A stretch of 54,763 nucleotides of DNA from Pararhizobium antarcticum (lineage in GTDB: Bacteria > Pseudomonadota > Alphaproteobacteria > Rhizobiales > Rhizobiaceae): NCBI RefSeq assembly GCF_001885585.1, contig NZ_LSRP01000088.1, positions 1 to 54,763 of the forward strand, read 5' to 3'. Numbering within the stretch: the first letter of the stretch is position 1; every line of letters begins with the position of its first letter. Shown here piece after piece: positions 25,049-34,008 of this stretch. A program made the translations under genes and the position numbers. The notes under the pieces were generated by a model that was not told the DNA's origin, made no database searches, and saw nothing but the letters and a program-made list of their open reading frames with translations.

Positions 25049-26680
25049 TTGAGGCACGATACGTCATCAGATCAGTCGCGAAAGGCCCAGGCAGGCAGTC
25101 TGCTTGAGCGATTGCGCTTTGCTGGTCTCGATGATGGCCAGACCGACGTCATCCGCCGGCATCGCCAGGCGCTAGGGCCCCAGGTTGATCTGGCGCTCCG
25201 CGATCTCTTCCAGCGCCTCCAGACATTTCCCGATGCCGCCCGTCACTTTACCAGCGATCGCCAGATCGAGCGTCTTCACGACCTGCAGTCGTCGCACTGG
25301 AATGTGCTGACCGATGCACGATTCGACAGCCTCTATGCCGAACGCGTCAAGCTCCTGTCCGATGCCGAAAGCAAGATGGGTCTCGATCCGCGCTGGCAGA
25401 TCGCCGGCCATGCCGTTGTCCTGGAGCGGTTGCTCTGTGCAATGATCGAGGAATTCTGGCCGAAATCCGTGCTGCCGCTCGGCAAGTCGCGCAAGGGCGA
25501 ACTGACCGAACTTGTCGCCGCACTGGTGCGTACGGTTTTTGTCGATACCGAAATCGCTGTCTCGCTGCGGTTCAACGAACAGCGCCATGCCCACCAGCGC
25601 CAGCTGATCGAGCAGCGCAAGGCCGGAGAAGCCGAAGCCAACGCGGTGTTCGAGGCCGTCATCGATGGCTTGGCGGATGCAAATTTTTCCATCCGCACAC
25701 CGGTCGATGTGCCGGAAAGTTACCAGCCGCTTGCCCGCCGGCTTGACGGCGCGCTCGACAACCTGGAGCGCAACCTGCTTTCCATCGCGGAGCGCACAGC
25801 AACAATCGAAACCTCCAGCGATGATCTTGGCGCGCGCACGCAGCGCCTCGCGCAAACGACGCAGATCCAGTCGGACGCTCTGGGCGAAACAACCCGGACG
25901 CTGGGCGATATCGTCGCCCGGGTGCGCAGCAGCGCGGCCCAGACACGGGACGCGGAGAAGACTGCAACCGCCACCCGCCAGTCGGTTGAACGCAGCGGCG
26001 AGGTTGCCGGCCAGGCCATCTCCGCCATGGCCGACATTGAAACCTCTGCCGAGAAAATCGGCCAGATCATCGGTGTGATCGACGAAATCGCATTCCAGAC
26101 CAATCTTCTGGCGCTGAACGCCGGCATCGAGGCGGCCCGCGCCGGCGAGAGCGGCCGCGGGTTTGCCGTCGTTGCCCAGGAAGTGCGTGCGCTGGCGCAG
26201 CGCTCCGGCGATGCGGCACGCGAAATCAAGCAGCTGGTCACCACCACCAAGTCGCAGGTCGAGGCCGGGGTCGAGATGGTCGGCCGCACGCAGGATGCGA
26301 TCGAAAGCATCGTCGAGCAGGTTCGCGGCATCAACGCGGCAATTTCGGGCATTGCAGCGGAAACTGCAGATCAGGTCACCGGCCTTCAGGCGGCGACGTC
26401 AGATGTCGGTCGCATCGGTGCCGAGATCGGTTCCGTCGCGGCGCAAGCCGGCGAGGCCCATGGTACGTGCGACGATCTTCAGACCGTCATTCTCGAGCTG
26501 GGCCAGACGATCCGCCAGTTCCGTGTCCAGCGTCAGTCCACGACCGCCGTTCCGGTTGCACGCGTTCAACAGGCAAGCGTCGCGATTTTGTCGCGGCGTG
26601 CTGAAGCGGAAGATCTTTCGTTCGGTTCCGAAGACGATGGTTTTGGCCTCCAGGCCAGCCTAGCCGGGTGGGGGCGCTAG
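25049..26680 (+). CDS. icpA: Soluble globin-coupled chemoreceptor IcpA
   Basis: 543-residue methyl-accepting chemotaxis protein without membrane segments. Residues about 15-175 resemble the protoglobin sensor domain of HemAT-type receptors (MGLDPRW at 110-116). The rest is a coiled-coil signalling domain with the hairpin tip [20 protein letters not shown]. At the place of the heme-ligating proximal histidine (four residues before the G of the GL-P-W motif) there is E107, so canonical heme binding is doubtful. The start is TTG 25049 after CCGGGGA. It is the first gene of the che operon, as in other rhizobia. Confidence 0.88.
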   Translation: MRHDTSSDQSRKAQAGSLLERLRFAGLDDGQTDVIRRHRQALGPQVDLALRDLFQRLQTFPDAARHFTSDRQIERLHDLQSSHWNVLTDARFDSLYAERVKLLSDAESKMGLDPRWQIAGHAVVLERLLCAMIEEFWPKSVLPLGKSRKGELTELVAALVRTVFVDTEIAVSLRFNEQRHAHQRQLIEQRKAGEAEANAVFEAVIDGLADANFSIRTPVDVPESYQPLARRLDGALDNLERNLLSIAERTATIETSSDDLGARTQRLAQTTQIQSDALGETTRTLGDIVARVRSSAAQTRDAEKTATATRQSVERSGEVAGQAISAMADIETSAEKIGQIIGVIDEIAFQTNLLALNAGIEAARAGESGRGFAVVAQEVRALAQRSGDAAREIKQLVTTTKSQVEAGVEMVGRTQDAIESIVEQVRGINAAISGIAAETADQVTGLQAATSDVGRIGAEIGSVAAQAGEAHGTCDDLQTVILELGQTIRQFRVQRQSTTAVPVARVQQASVAILSRRAEAEDLSFGSEDDGFGLQASLAGWGR

Positions 26681-26814
26681 ATGCAGAGCCGCCACAAGCA
26701 CAGCATTCAGACATCGCCCGGTTATCCTCCGGGGCGCGCCGGTGGCCGCTCTCGAACGGACGCCGTTATCGACAATCAGTGCAAATTACTCCCAGGCAGA
26801 CAAGGAAGATAGGG

Positions 26815-27108
26815 ATGGCAAGCAAGAAGGCCGCTCACAAAAGTTTAAGTCTCCCGCCAATCCTCGATCTTAACGAGGCAAGCGCGCTGCGTGGAAAGCT
26901 GGTGGCACTGCGCGGCAACAGTCTCGTCGTCGATGCTTCCGCCGTCGAGCGGGTCGGTGCACTCTGCCTTCAGGTTCTGATGGCCGGAGCCAGGAGCTGG
27001 GAAGAGGATAAAAAGTCTTTCACTTTCACCAAGGTGTCGGACGCTTTCACGAAAACGACGCAGCTCATCGGGGTCAATATCGACCATCTGATGGCCAAGG
27101 AGATTTGA
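26815..27108 (+). CDS. cheS: STAS-domain chemotaxis protein CheS
   Basis: 97-residue single STAS domain: LPPILDLNEASALRGKLVAL, then VVDASAVERVGALCLQVLMAG, where the serine/valine after DAS is the usual regulatory site. The start ATG 26815 follows AAGGAAG. It lies between icpA and cheY1, the position and length of S. meliloti CheS. That protein is reported to bind CheA and speed loss of phosphate from CheY1, helping the phosphate-sink mechanism. The same function here is inferred from position and length. One base separates it from the cheY1 start. Confidence 0.85.
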   Translation: MASKKAAHKSLSLPPILDLNEASALRGKLVALRGNSLVVDASAVERVGALCLQVLMAGARSWEEDKKSFTFTKVSDAFTKTTQLIGVNIDHLMAKEI

Positions 27109-27109
27109 A

Positions 27110-27475
27110 ATGAAGAAAAAAGTACTGACGGTCGACGACAGCCGCACAATACGTAATATGCTTCTCGTGACGCTGAACAATGCCGGTTTCGAAACGATCC
27201 AGGCCGAGGACGGCATTGAAGGCCTCGAAGTGCTCGAGGATGCCAATCCCGACGTCATCGTCACCGACATCAACATGCCGCGCCTCGATGGCTTCGGTTT
27301 CATCGAGGGCGTTCGCCGGAATGAAAAGTTCCGCGCCATCCCAATCCTCGTTCTGACGACCGAAAGCGATGCAGAGAAGAAGAACCGCGCCCGCCAGGCA
27401 GGCGCAACAGGCTGGATCGTCAAGCCGTTCGATCCGACGAAACTGATCGATGCAATCGAGCGTGTAACCGCTTAA
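27110..27475 (+). CDS. cheY1: Chemotaxis response regulator CheY1 (sink type)
   Basis: 121-residue single-domain receiver. The acidic pocket D9/D10, phosphorylation site D53 (VTDINMPRLDG), T83/T84 and K105 (VKPFDP) are all present. The ribosome site AAGGAG ends nine bases before the ATG. In rhizobia with two CheYs, the first one of the operon drains phosphate from CheY2 through CheA, replacing CheZ. Assignment as the sink form rests on gene order. Confidence 0.94.
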   Translation: MKKKVLTVDDSRTIRNMLLVTLNNAGFETIQAEDGIEGLEVLEDANPDVIVTDINMPRLDGFGFIEGVRRNEKFRAIPILVLTTESDAEKKNRARQAGATGWIVKPFDPTKLIDAIERVTA

Positions 27476-27492
27476 CGCCAGGATTTCACCCA

Positions 27493-29778
27493 ATGGATAT
27501 GAACGAAATCAAAGAGATTTTCTTCCAGGAGTGCGAGGAGCAACTCGCTGAACTGGAATCGGGTCTCCTGAGGCTCAACGACGGAGACCGTGACCCGGAA
27601 ACGGTGAATGCGGTATTCCGAGCGGTCCACTCCATCAAGGGTGGTGCCGGCGCCTTCGGCCTTGATGATCTTGTCTCCTTCGCCCACGTGTTCGAGACGA
27701 CACTTGATTGCGTTCGTTCCAATAAGCTGGAACCGAACCAGGAAGTCCTGAAGGTCATGCTGAAATCGGCCGACGTTCTGGCCGACCTGACCAATGTCGC
27801 CCGAGATGGCGGCAGTGTCGATCAGGCCCGCTCGAAGCAGCTGATCCGCGAACTCGAGGCCCTGGCCAATGGTTCGCCCTTGCCGACGGCATCGGCTGCA
27901 CCCGCACCGGTCCCCGCTGCAAAGCCGGCCGCTCCGGTGGCAGCGGCCCCGGCCGCAAATGACCAGGGCTTTATGCCCGTTGCCTTCTCCTTCGACGAGT
28001 TCGGTGGCGACGAATCCGACTCCGCCGATCAGCCGACCTATGAAGTCGTCTTCAAGCCGAAGTCCGATCTCTATACAAAGGGCAATGAAGCGACCCTTCT
28101 CCTGCGTGATCTCTCGCGCCTTGGAGAAATGAGCATTCATTGCGACATGAGCAACCTGCCGCCGCTTGAAGAGCTGGATCCGGAAGCTGCCTATTTCTGG
28201 TGGAAGATCTCGATCAAGACCGACAAGGGCGAGGACGCTGTTCGTTCGGTCTTCGAATTCGCCGAGTGGGATTGCGATCTGGAAGTGTCGGAAGTCGGAG
28301 ACGAAAGTGCGGTTGTCGCCAGCGACCTGCCCATGCAGCCGGTCCCCTTCGACCTGTCGGCCCTTGACGACGAGGGTGACGCTTCTGCCGCCATGGCGGA
28401 AGAGCAGGAGAATCTGGCATCGGCTCAGCGCGACGAAGCCGTCGCTGCCGCTGAAACAGCCAGCAACGTGCTTCAGATGGCCGGCAACGCATCCCGTGCT
28501 GCCAGCGAAAGTGCAAAGAACGCGGCTGCAGCTGCCGCCCAGAACAATGCCCAGCAGGCTTCCTCGGCCGTCGCTCCGACAATCCGCGTCGATCTCGATC
28601 GCGTCGACCGCCTCATCAACCTCGTCGGCGAGCTTGTCATCAACCAGGCGATGTTGTCGCAGAGCGTTATCGAGAACGACAACAACGGCACGTCGTCGAT
28701 CAATATGGGCCTCGAAGAGCTGCAGCAGCTCACCCGCGAGATCCAGGATTCGGTCATGGCCATCCGTGCGCAGCCGGTCAAGCCGGTCTTCCAGCGCATG
28801 GCCCGCACCGTCCGCGAAATCGCTGACATCACCGGCAAATCGGTTCGTCTGGTCACCGAGGGTGAAAACACCGAGGTCGACAAGACGGTCATCGACAAGC
28901 TGGCCGAGCCGCTGACGCACATGATTCGCAATGCGGTCGACCATGGCCTGGAAATGCCCGAAAAGCGACTCGCTGCCGGCAAGAGCGCTGAAGGCACGGT
29001 CAAGCTGACCGCCAAGCATCGCTCCGGCCGCATCGTCATCGAACTTTCCGATGACGGCGCTGGCATCAACCGCACAAAGGTCCGCCAGAAGGCGATCGAC
29101 AACGACCTGATCACGGCCGACGCCAATCTTTCGGACGAGGAAATCGACAATCTGATTTTCCACGCCGGCTTCTCCACCGCCGACAAGGTCTCCGACCTTT
29201 CCGGCCGCGGCGTCGGCATGGACGTGGTCAAGCGTTCGATCCAGGCACTCGGCGGTCGTATCAACATCTCCTCCAAGCCCGGTCATGGCTCGACCTTCAC
29301 AATGAGCCTGCCGCTGACCCTTGCCGTGCTTGACGGCATGGTGGTGACGGTGGCTGGCCAGACGCTGGTGGTTCCGTTGACCGCCATCGTCGAGACCTTG
29401 CAGCCGGAAGCCGCAGCGATCCATTCGTTCGGCGCCACCCAGCGCCTGATCTCGATCCGCAATTCCTTCTGCCCGCTCGTCGATGTCGGCCGGATCCTGA
29501 ATTTCCGCTCGACACAGGCCAATCCGGTCGAAGGTGTGGCCCTTCTGGTGGAATCCGAAGGCGGCGGCCAGCGCGCCCTGATGGTCGATGCCATCCAGGG
29601 ACAGCGCCAGGTCGTCATCAAGAGCCTCGAGGCAAACTACACGCACGTGCCCGGCATTGCCGCCGCCACCATTCTCGGTGACGGTCGTGTCGCTCTCATC
29701 CTGGACGTAGACTCCGTCGTCTCGGCGTCGCGCGGCCATTCCCTGCAACTCGAAGCGTCGCTTGCCGCGGCTGGATAA
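27493..29778 (+). CDS. cheA: Chemotaxis histidine kinase CheA
   Basis: 761-residue cytoplasmic kinase. P1 HPt domain: phospho-accepting H46 in FRAVHSIKGGAGAFG. Ala/Pro-rich linkers flank a P2-like CheY-binding domain around 185-290. P3 dimerisation and P4 ATPase follow, with the N box HMIRNAVDHGLE, G1 ELSDDGAGIN and G2 GRGVGMDVVK. The P5 CheW-like domain is at the C-terminus. All catalytic boxes are intact. The linker around 290-360 is unusually alanine-rich. The start is ATG 27493, with an alternative ATG six bases on. The cheW start overlaps its stop. Confidence 0.96.
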   Translation: MDMNEIKEIFFQECEEQLAELESGLLRLNDGDRDPETVNAVFRAVHSIKGGAGAFGLDDLVSFAHVFETTLDCVRSNKLEPNQEVLKVMLKSADVLADLTNVARDGGSVDQARSKQLIRELEALANGSPLPTASAAPAPVPAAKPAAPVAAAPAANDQGFMPVAFSFDEFGGDESDSADQPTYEVVFKPKSDLYTKGNEATLLLRDLSRLGEMSIHCDMSNLPPLEELDPEAAYFWWKISIKTDKGEDAVRSVFEFAEWDCDLEVSEVGDESAVVASDLPMQPVPFDLSALDDEGDASAAMAEEQENLASAQRDEAVAAAETASNVLQMAGNASRAASESAKNAAAAAAQNNAQQASSAVAPTIRVDLDRVDRLINLVGELVINQAMLSQSVIENDNNGTSSINMGLEELQQLTREIQDSVMAIRAQPVKPVFQRMARTVREIADITGKSVRLVTEGENTEVDKTVIDKLAEPLTHMIRNAVDHGLEMPEKRLAAGKSAEGTVKLTAKHRSGRIVIELSDDGAGINRTKVRQKAIDNDLITADANLSDEEIDNLIFHAGFSTADKVSDLSGRGVGMDVVKRSIQALGGRINISSKPGHGSTFTMSLPLTLAVLDGMVVTVAGQTLVVPLTAIVETLQPEAAAIHSFGATQRLISIRNSFCPLVDVGRILNFRSTQANPVEGVALLVESEGGGQRALMVDAIQGQRQVVIKSLEANYTHVPGIAAATILGDGRVALILDVDSVVSASRGHSLQLEASLAAAG

Positions 29779-30251
29779 TGACGATGACGGATCTCGCACA
29801 AAATCTGACTCATGGCGGCCGGGAGCTCATTGCTTTCCGCATCGGTGACCAGGAATTCTGCGTCAACGTCATGTCGGTCCGTGAAATCCGCGGCTGGACG
29901 CCCGTCACGCCGATGCCCCATGCACCCTCCTACGTGCTGGGCGTCCTCAATCTTCGTGGCGCCGTCTTGCCGATCATCGACATGTCGGCCCGTCTTGGAA
30001 TGAAGCCGGCGGAACCGACAGTCAGACACGTCATTATTGTGACGCAAGCGAGAAACAGGGTGGTCGGGCTTCTGGTCGAGGCAGTCTCCGACATCCTGAC
30101 GATCAAGGACGAAAACATACAGCCGACACCGGACGTATCGTCGGAATTCGAAAGAACCTTTGCACGTGGCATCCTGGCGATCGAGGGGCGGATGATCTGT
30201 CTTATCGAACTGGATGCTGTCTTTCCTCACTCCGAAAGTGAAGCCGCATGA
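29778..30251 (+). CDS. cheW: Chemotaxis adaptor CheW
   Basis: 157-residue coupling protein that links chemoreceptors to CheA. The pattern LIAFRIGDQEFCVNVMSVREI, VLGVLNLRGAVLPIIDM and RMICLIELD is the standard CheW fold. The start ATG overlaps the cheA stop (TAATG); an alternative ATG lies two codons on. Presence of cheW inside the operon matches R. leguminosarum and S. meliloti order. Confidence 0.95.
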   Translation: MTMTDLAQNLTHGGRELIAFRIGDQEFCVNVMSVREIRGWTPVTPMPHAPSYVLGVLNLRGAVLPIIDMSARLGMKPAEPTVRHVIIVTQARNRVVGLLVEAVSDILTIKDENIQPTPDVSSEFERTFARGILAIEGRMICLIELDAVFPHSESEAA

Positions 30252-31153
30252 GCATGCCAGCCTTTGACAGCAAACTATCCCCGGACGAGTGTCTGGCGAG
30301 CGGCGAATATCCGCTGACACGCCGCGACCTGATGGAGGTTGCTGCGATGATCTATGCGGATGCCGGGATCTTTCTCAACGAATCCAAAGCCTCGCTCGTC
30401 TATTCGCGGCTTTCCAAGCATATCCGCACGCTGGGACTGAAGGGCTTCCGGGAATATTGCTCGCTGGTTTCTTCGCCGGCTGGGGCTGCGGCGCGGCGGG
30501 ACATGCTGTCGCATCTGACCACCAACTTCACCAGGTTCTTCCGCGAGAACCACCATTTCGAACATCTGAAGTCGGATGTCCTGCCCGAGCTTCTGGCGCG
30601 TGCCAAGAACGGCGGACGGGTGCGCATCTGGTCGGCTGCCTGCTCGGACGGGCAGGAGCCCTATTCGATCGCGCTGACCGTCCTGTCGATGATGCCGAAC
30701 GTTGCGGATCTCGATTTCCGCATTCTTGCGACCGACATCGATCCGAAGATCCTGGCGCTTGCCAAGGCGGGTGCCTATGACGCGACGGCGCTCGAAACCG
30801 TCAGTCCGGCGATGCGCAAGCAGTGGTTTGCGGAGACCGAAGTCGGTGGCCGTCAGAAATGGCAGGTCGATGACCGGGTCAAGCGCCTGATCACCTTCAA
30901 CGAATTGAACCTGATGGCGCAATGGCCGTTCAAGGGCCAGTTCGACGTGATTTTCTGCCGCAACGTCGTCATCTATTTCGACGAGCCGACACAGATGAAG
31001 ATCTGGTCGCGCTTTGCCGGCATGTTGAACCCGAAGGGCCATCTCTACATCGGTCATTCCGAGCGGGTCTCGGGCGACGCGAAATCGGTCTTCGACAATA
31101 TCGGGATCACCACTTACCGCCTGAACGGCAAACCACAGGGGGGACGCTCATGA
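30248..31153 (+). CDS. cheR: Chemoreceptor methyltransferase CheR
   Basis: 301-residue SAM-dependent methyltransferase that methylates receptor glutamates for adaptation. An N-terminal helical domain is followed by the conserved [12 protein letters not shown] segment near 88-100, the SAM site [16 protein letters not shown] near 131-146, and the [14 protein letters not shown] motif near 233-246. The start overlaps the cheW stop (ATGA), and its stop overlaps the cheB start. No C-terminal receptor-binding pentapeptide site can be judged from the sequence. Confidence 0.95.
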   Translation: MSMPAFDSKLSPDECLASGEYPLTRRDLMEVAAMIYADAGIFLNESKASLVYSRLSKHIRTLGLKGFREYCSLVSSPAGAAARRDMLSHLTTNFTRFFRENHHFEHLKSDVLPELLARAKNGGRVRIWSAACSDGQEPYSIALTVLSMMPNVADLDFRILATDIDPKILALAKAGAYDATALETVSPAMRKQWFAETEVGGRQKWQVDDRVKRLITFNELNLMAQWPFKGQFDVIFCRNVVIYFDEPTQMKIWSRFAGMLNPKGHLYIGHSERVSGDAKSVFDNIGITTYRLNGKPQGGRS

Positions 31154-32214
31154 CCACGCCAGCACGCGTTCTCGTTGTCGACGACAGCGCAACCATGCGC
31201 GGACTGATCACGGCGATCCTGAACGCGGACCCGGACGTCAATGTCGTTGGCCAGGCGGCCGACGCCATGCAGGCGCGCCAGGCGATCAAGGAACTGGATC
31301 CGGACGTCGTCACGCTCGATATCGAGATGCCGAACATGAATGGTCTGGAATTTCTGGACAAGATCATGCGCCTTCGGCCGATGCCGGTGATCATGGTGTC
31401 GACGCTGACGCACAAAGGTGCAGAAGCAACGATCTCGGCCCTTGAAATCGGTGCTTTCGACTGCGTCGGAAAGCCCCTTCCGGGTGATCCGCGTCCGTTC
31501 GGCGACCTTGCCGACAAGGTGAAGGCGGCTGCACGCTCGCAGCGCAAGTTCATCATCACCGGCAACAAGGTTGCAGCGCCGAGCCCCGCCAATGCCAATG
31601 CCAACGCCTCCGTTGACTACCGCGCCGGCCGCAAGATTATCGCGATCGGCGCCTCCACCGGCGGCGTCGAGGCCCTCATTGCCGTCTTGCAGAAATTCCC
31701 GGCGAATTGCCCGCCGACGGTGATCACGCAGCATATGCCGCACACGTTCACCAAGAGCTTCGCGGAACGTCTCAACCGCCTCTGCGCACCGACGGTGTCA
31801 GAGGCGACCGATGGCGCGCGGCTCGAGATCGGCAAAGTTTACCTGGCGCCCGGTGGCGAACGCCACCTGCAGGTTGTCAACCCGACATCACCGTCCTGCC
31901 GTCTGCTGGACCGTGAACCCGTCAACGGCCACCGACCCTCGGTCGATGTTCTGTTCGACTCCGTTGCCGAACTCGCCGGTCGCAATGCGATCGGCGTGAT
32001 ACTAACCGGAATGGGCCGTGATGGCGCATCCGGCCTCTTGAAAATGCGTCACGCGGGCGCTCGAACATTCGGTCAGAATGAAAAAACCTGCGTGGTGTAT
32101 GGAATGCCGAGGGTCGCCCATGAACTGGGAGCCGTCGAAACACAACTACCCCTCAACTCAATCGGGGAAGAAGTATTGAAAAGCGCCGCTGCCCGAAGAG
32201 AAGGAAACGAATAA
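31150..32214 (+). CDS. cheB: Chemotaxis methylesterase/deamidase CheB
   Basis: 354-residue two-domain protein. The receiver domain (1-120) has D11/D12 and the phosphorylation site D57 in [11 protein letters not shown]. The C-terminal methylesterase has its catalytic triad S169 ([11 protein letters not shown]), H195 (TQHMPHTF) and D291 (GMGRDGASG). The start ATG 31150 overlaps the cheR stop by four bases; the open frame extending back into cheR is not coding. CheA phosphorylation activates it to remove methyl groups and reset receptors. Confidence 0.96.
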   Translation: MTTPARVLVVDDSATMRGLITAILNADPDVNVVGQAADAMQARQAIKELDPDVVTLDIEMPNMNGLEFLDKIMRLRPMPVIMVSTLTHKGAEATISALEIGAFDCVGKPLPGDPRPFGDLADKVKAAARSQRKFIITGNKVAAPSPANANANASVDYRAGRKIIAIGASTGGVEALIAVLQKFPANCPPTVITQHMPHTFTKSFAERLNRLCAPTVSEATDGARLEIGKVYLAPGGERHLQVVNPTSPSCRLLDREPVNGHRPSVDVLFDSVAELAGRNAIGVILTGMGRDGASGLLKMRHAGARTFGQNEKTCVVYGMPRVAHELGAVETQLPLNSIGEEVLKSAAARREGNE

Positions 32215-32604
32215 ATGTCCCTAGCGGAAAAAATCAAGGTTCTGATCGTAGACGATCAGGTAACGAGCCGCCTGCTGCTGGGTGATGCCTTGCAACAGCT
32301 CGGTTTCAAGCAGATCACGGTTGCCGGCGACGGTGAGCAGGGGGCCAAGATCATGGCCCAGCAGCCGCACCATCTGGTGATCTCCGACTTCAACATGCCC
32401 AAGATGGACGGGCTCGGCCTTCTGGCCGCTGTTCGCAACAATCCGGCGACGAAGAAGGCGGCGTTCATCATGCTGACGGCACAGGGAGATCGCGCACTGG
32501 TCACCAAGGCTGCAGCACTTGGTGCCAACAACGTACTCGCCAAGCCGTTCACCATTGAAAAGATGAAGGCAGCGATCGAGGCTGTGTTTGGGGCGCTGAA
32601 ATGA
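32215..32604 (+). CDS. cheY2: Chemotaxis response regulator CheY2 (motor type)
   Basis: 129-residue receiver with D13/D14, phosphorylation site D58 ([11 protein letters not shown]), T88 and K110. It follows cheB directly, with GAAGGAA as ribosome site. In S. meliloti the second CheY binds the motor (FliM) and slows rotation, whereas CheY1 drains phosphate. That division is transferred here by order. cheD overlaps its stop. Confidence 0.94.
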   Translation: MSLAEKIKVLIVDDQVTSRLLLGDALQQLGFKQITVAGDGEQGAKIMAQQPHHLVISDFNMPKMDGLGLLAAVRNNPATKKAAFIMLTAQGDRALVTKAAALGANNVLAKPFTIEKMKAAIEAVFGALK

Positions 32605-33155
32605 TCCAGGAGGCCGCGGTCAAACGCCTGCACGTCATTCAGGGTGAATTCAAGGTAGTCAGTGATCCGGATGTGGTGCTCTCGACCATCTTGGGATCCT
32701 GCGTGTCGGCATGTATGCGCGACCCGGTCGCGGGTGTTGGTGGCATGAACCACTTTCTTCTGCCGGGTTCGGCGGAAGCGATGGCTTCTGGCGGCGACGC
32801 AACACGCTATGGCGTTCATCTGATGGAATTGCTGATCAACGGCCTCCTGAAAAAGGGAGCACGTCGTGAAAGGCTCGAAGCCAAGATCTTCGGCGGCGCA
32901 AAGACGATTGCGCGGTTTTCCAATGTCGGGGAACAGAATGCGCTGTTCGCGCGGCAGTTCTTGATGGACGAGCGTATCCAGATCGTCGGTGAAAGCACCG
33001 GCGGAGAACACGGACGCAAACTGGAATACTGGCCGCTCAGCGGTCGGGCGCGCCAGTATGCGCTGACCGGTGTCGAAACGCAGAAGACGGTTGCACTCGA
33101 GCAGCGTCCGGCTCCTGTTTCGAGGCCTGTCGAAAATACGATCGAGTTCTTCTAG
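32601..33155 (+). CDS. cheD: Chemoreceptor glutamine deamidase CheD
   Basis: 184-residue deamidase that converts receptor glutamines to glutamates. The active-site region shows [20 protein letters not shown] (Cys about 34), GMNHFLLPG with the catalytic His about 53, and [29 protein letters not shown]. The start ATG overlaps the cheY2 stop (ATGA). It is the eighth intact che gene of the operon. Confidence 0.94.
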   Translation: MIQEAAVKRLHVIQGEFKVVSDPDVVLSTILGSCVSACMRDPVAGVGGMNHFLLPGSAEAMASGGDATRYGVHLMELLINGLLKKGARRERLEAKIFGGAKTIARFSNVGEQNALFARQFLMDERIQIVGESTGGEHGRKLEYWPLSGRARQYALTGVETQKTVALEQRPAPVSRPVENTIEFF

Positions 33156-33164
33156 TCCAAGCGA

Positions 33165-33184
33165 TGCCGCGCTTCGGCGCGGCA
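33165..33184. repeat. TTCG-loop hairpin between cheD and cheT
   Basis: Perfect stem TGCCGCGC / GCGCGGCA with a TTCG loop, 10 bases after the cheD stop. The stem is very stable but no T run follows on either strand, so it is more likely an RNA stabiliser or processing site within the operon than a terminator. cheT begins about 90 bases further on. Confidence 0.6.
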
Positions 33185-33274
33185 CACGGCAAACGGAACC
33201 GACAGGAGTTCGAAGGCAGGCCGTCCGAAGCGGAAAGACCCGGACGGCAGTTGTTATCATCGTGAGGAAGAGTA

Positions 33275-33667
33275 ATGCAGACCGAAACCAAGAGCCATAT
33301 GCCTCACGTTGACGAAGCGCTTCCGGAAGTGATGATGCGCGTCGTTTCGGAACTTTACGACGTGGCCTATCTGATCGAGCGGATCGAGCCGATGCTGAAC
33401 GACATCGACGGCGACGCGATGCTCGACAGCGCCGACCGGATGAAACTGCTGCAGGGCATAGATCTTGCCGTCCAGAAAACGCGCGGCCTCGCCGAGTTCA
33501 TCGACACGGTCACGGCGGCGATCCCGTTGTCCTGGATGGTTGATGTCACGACGGCACTCAATCTGGTGAAACTTGCCGATATGCAGAAATCGCTCGGCAA
33601 CGGAATGCTGCGTCATGGCCATTCCCAGCCGCTGACGGAAGCGGCAGGCGACTTCGAAGCGTTCTAG
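33275..33667 (+). CDS. cheT: CheT-like chemotaxis accessory protein
   Basis: 130-residue cytoplasmic, largely helical protein beginning MQTETKSHMPHVDEALPE. It is the last gene of the chemotaxis operon, 119 bases after cheD, in the position of the S. meliloti gene called cheT (orf9). No known domain is visible. Recent S. meliloti work connects the protein to control of the methyltransferase CheR; I recall this only generally, so the role is treated as probable. Its start is supported by a GAGGAAGAG ribosome site. An intrinsic terminator follows. Confidence 0.75.
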   Translation: MQTETKSHMPHVDEALPEVMMRVVSELYDVAYLIERIEPMLNDIDGDAMLDSADRMKLLQGIDLAVQKTRGLAEFIDTVTAAIPLSWMVDVTTALNLVKLADMQKSLGNGMLRHGHSQPLTEAAGDFEAF

Positions 33668-33696
33668 ACAGCCCTTTTCACAAGGTTTCAATCCAT

Positions 33697-33723
33697 CCGG
33701 CTGCCACATTGGCGGCCGGTTTT
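33697..33723 (+). terminator. Intrinsic terminator of the chemotaxis operon
   Basis: Nine-base-pair stem CCGGCTGCC / GGCGGCCGG (33697-33705 with 33711-33719, one GT pair, five-base loop) followed by TTTTGTTT. It lies 30 bases after the cheT stop. It marks the end of the operon that starts at icpA, so fliF needs its own promoter in the remaining roughly 285 bases up to 34008, where I see no other feature. Confidence 0.82.
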
Positions 33724-34008
33724 GTTTGAGATGCAGCATGTTTCGTCCCGGCACCGCAGCGTCGCGTGCGGGATCCTGAACCGGCCCATGCTTTTTGCAC
33801 CGCCGTCGAAAACCGGCATCCAAGACAAGTTCGCACAAGTTTCGTCTTCTAGGGTCCTGACTGGGGCTGGTAGATTTGCGCGTGATTTGCATTAGGCCGA
33901 CTGCGCCAAATCATCGACCAGCAAACCCGATTGTTTGGATCTGCGCATGATTGTTCTATCGAGTGATGTTACTCGACTGAAATATGCGCCACTGGGTGCG
34001 GAAACAGA

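Noticed and set aside
27472-29799. 775-codon minus-strand open frame opposite cheA
   Set aside because: Shadow of cheA. Its sequence has no family resemblance and is an artefact of high third-position GC.
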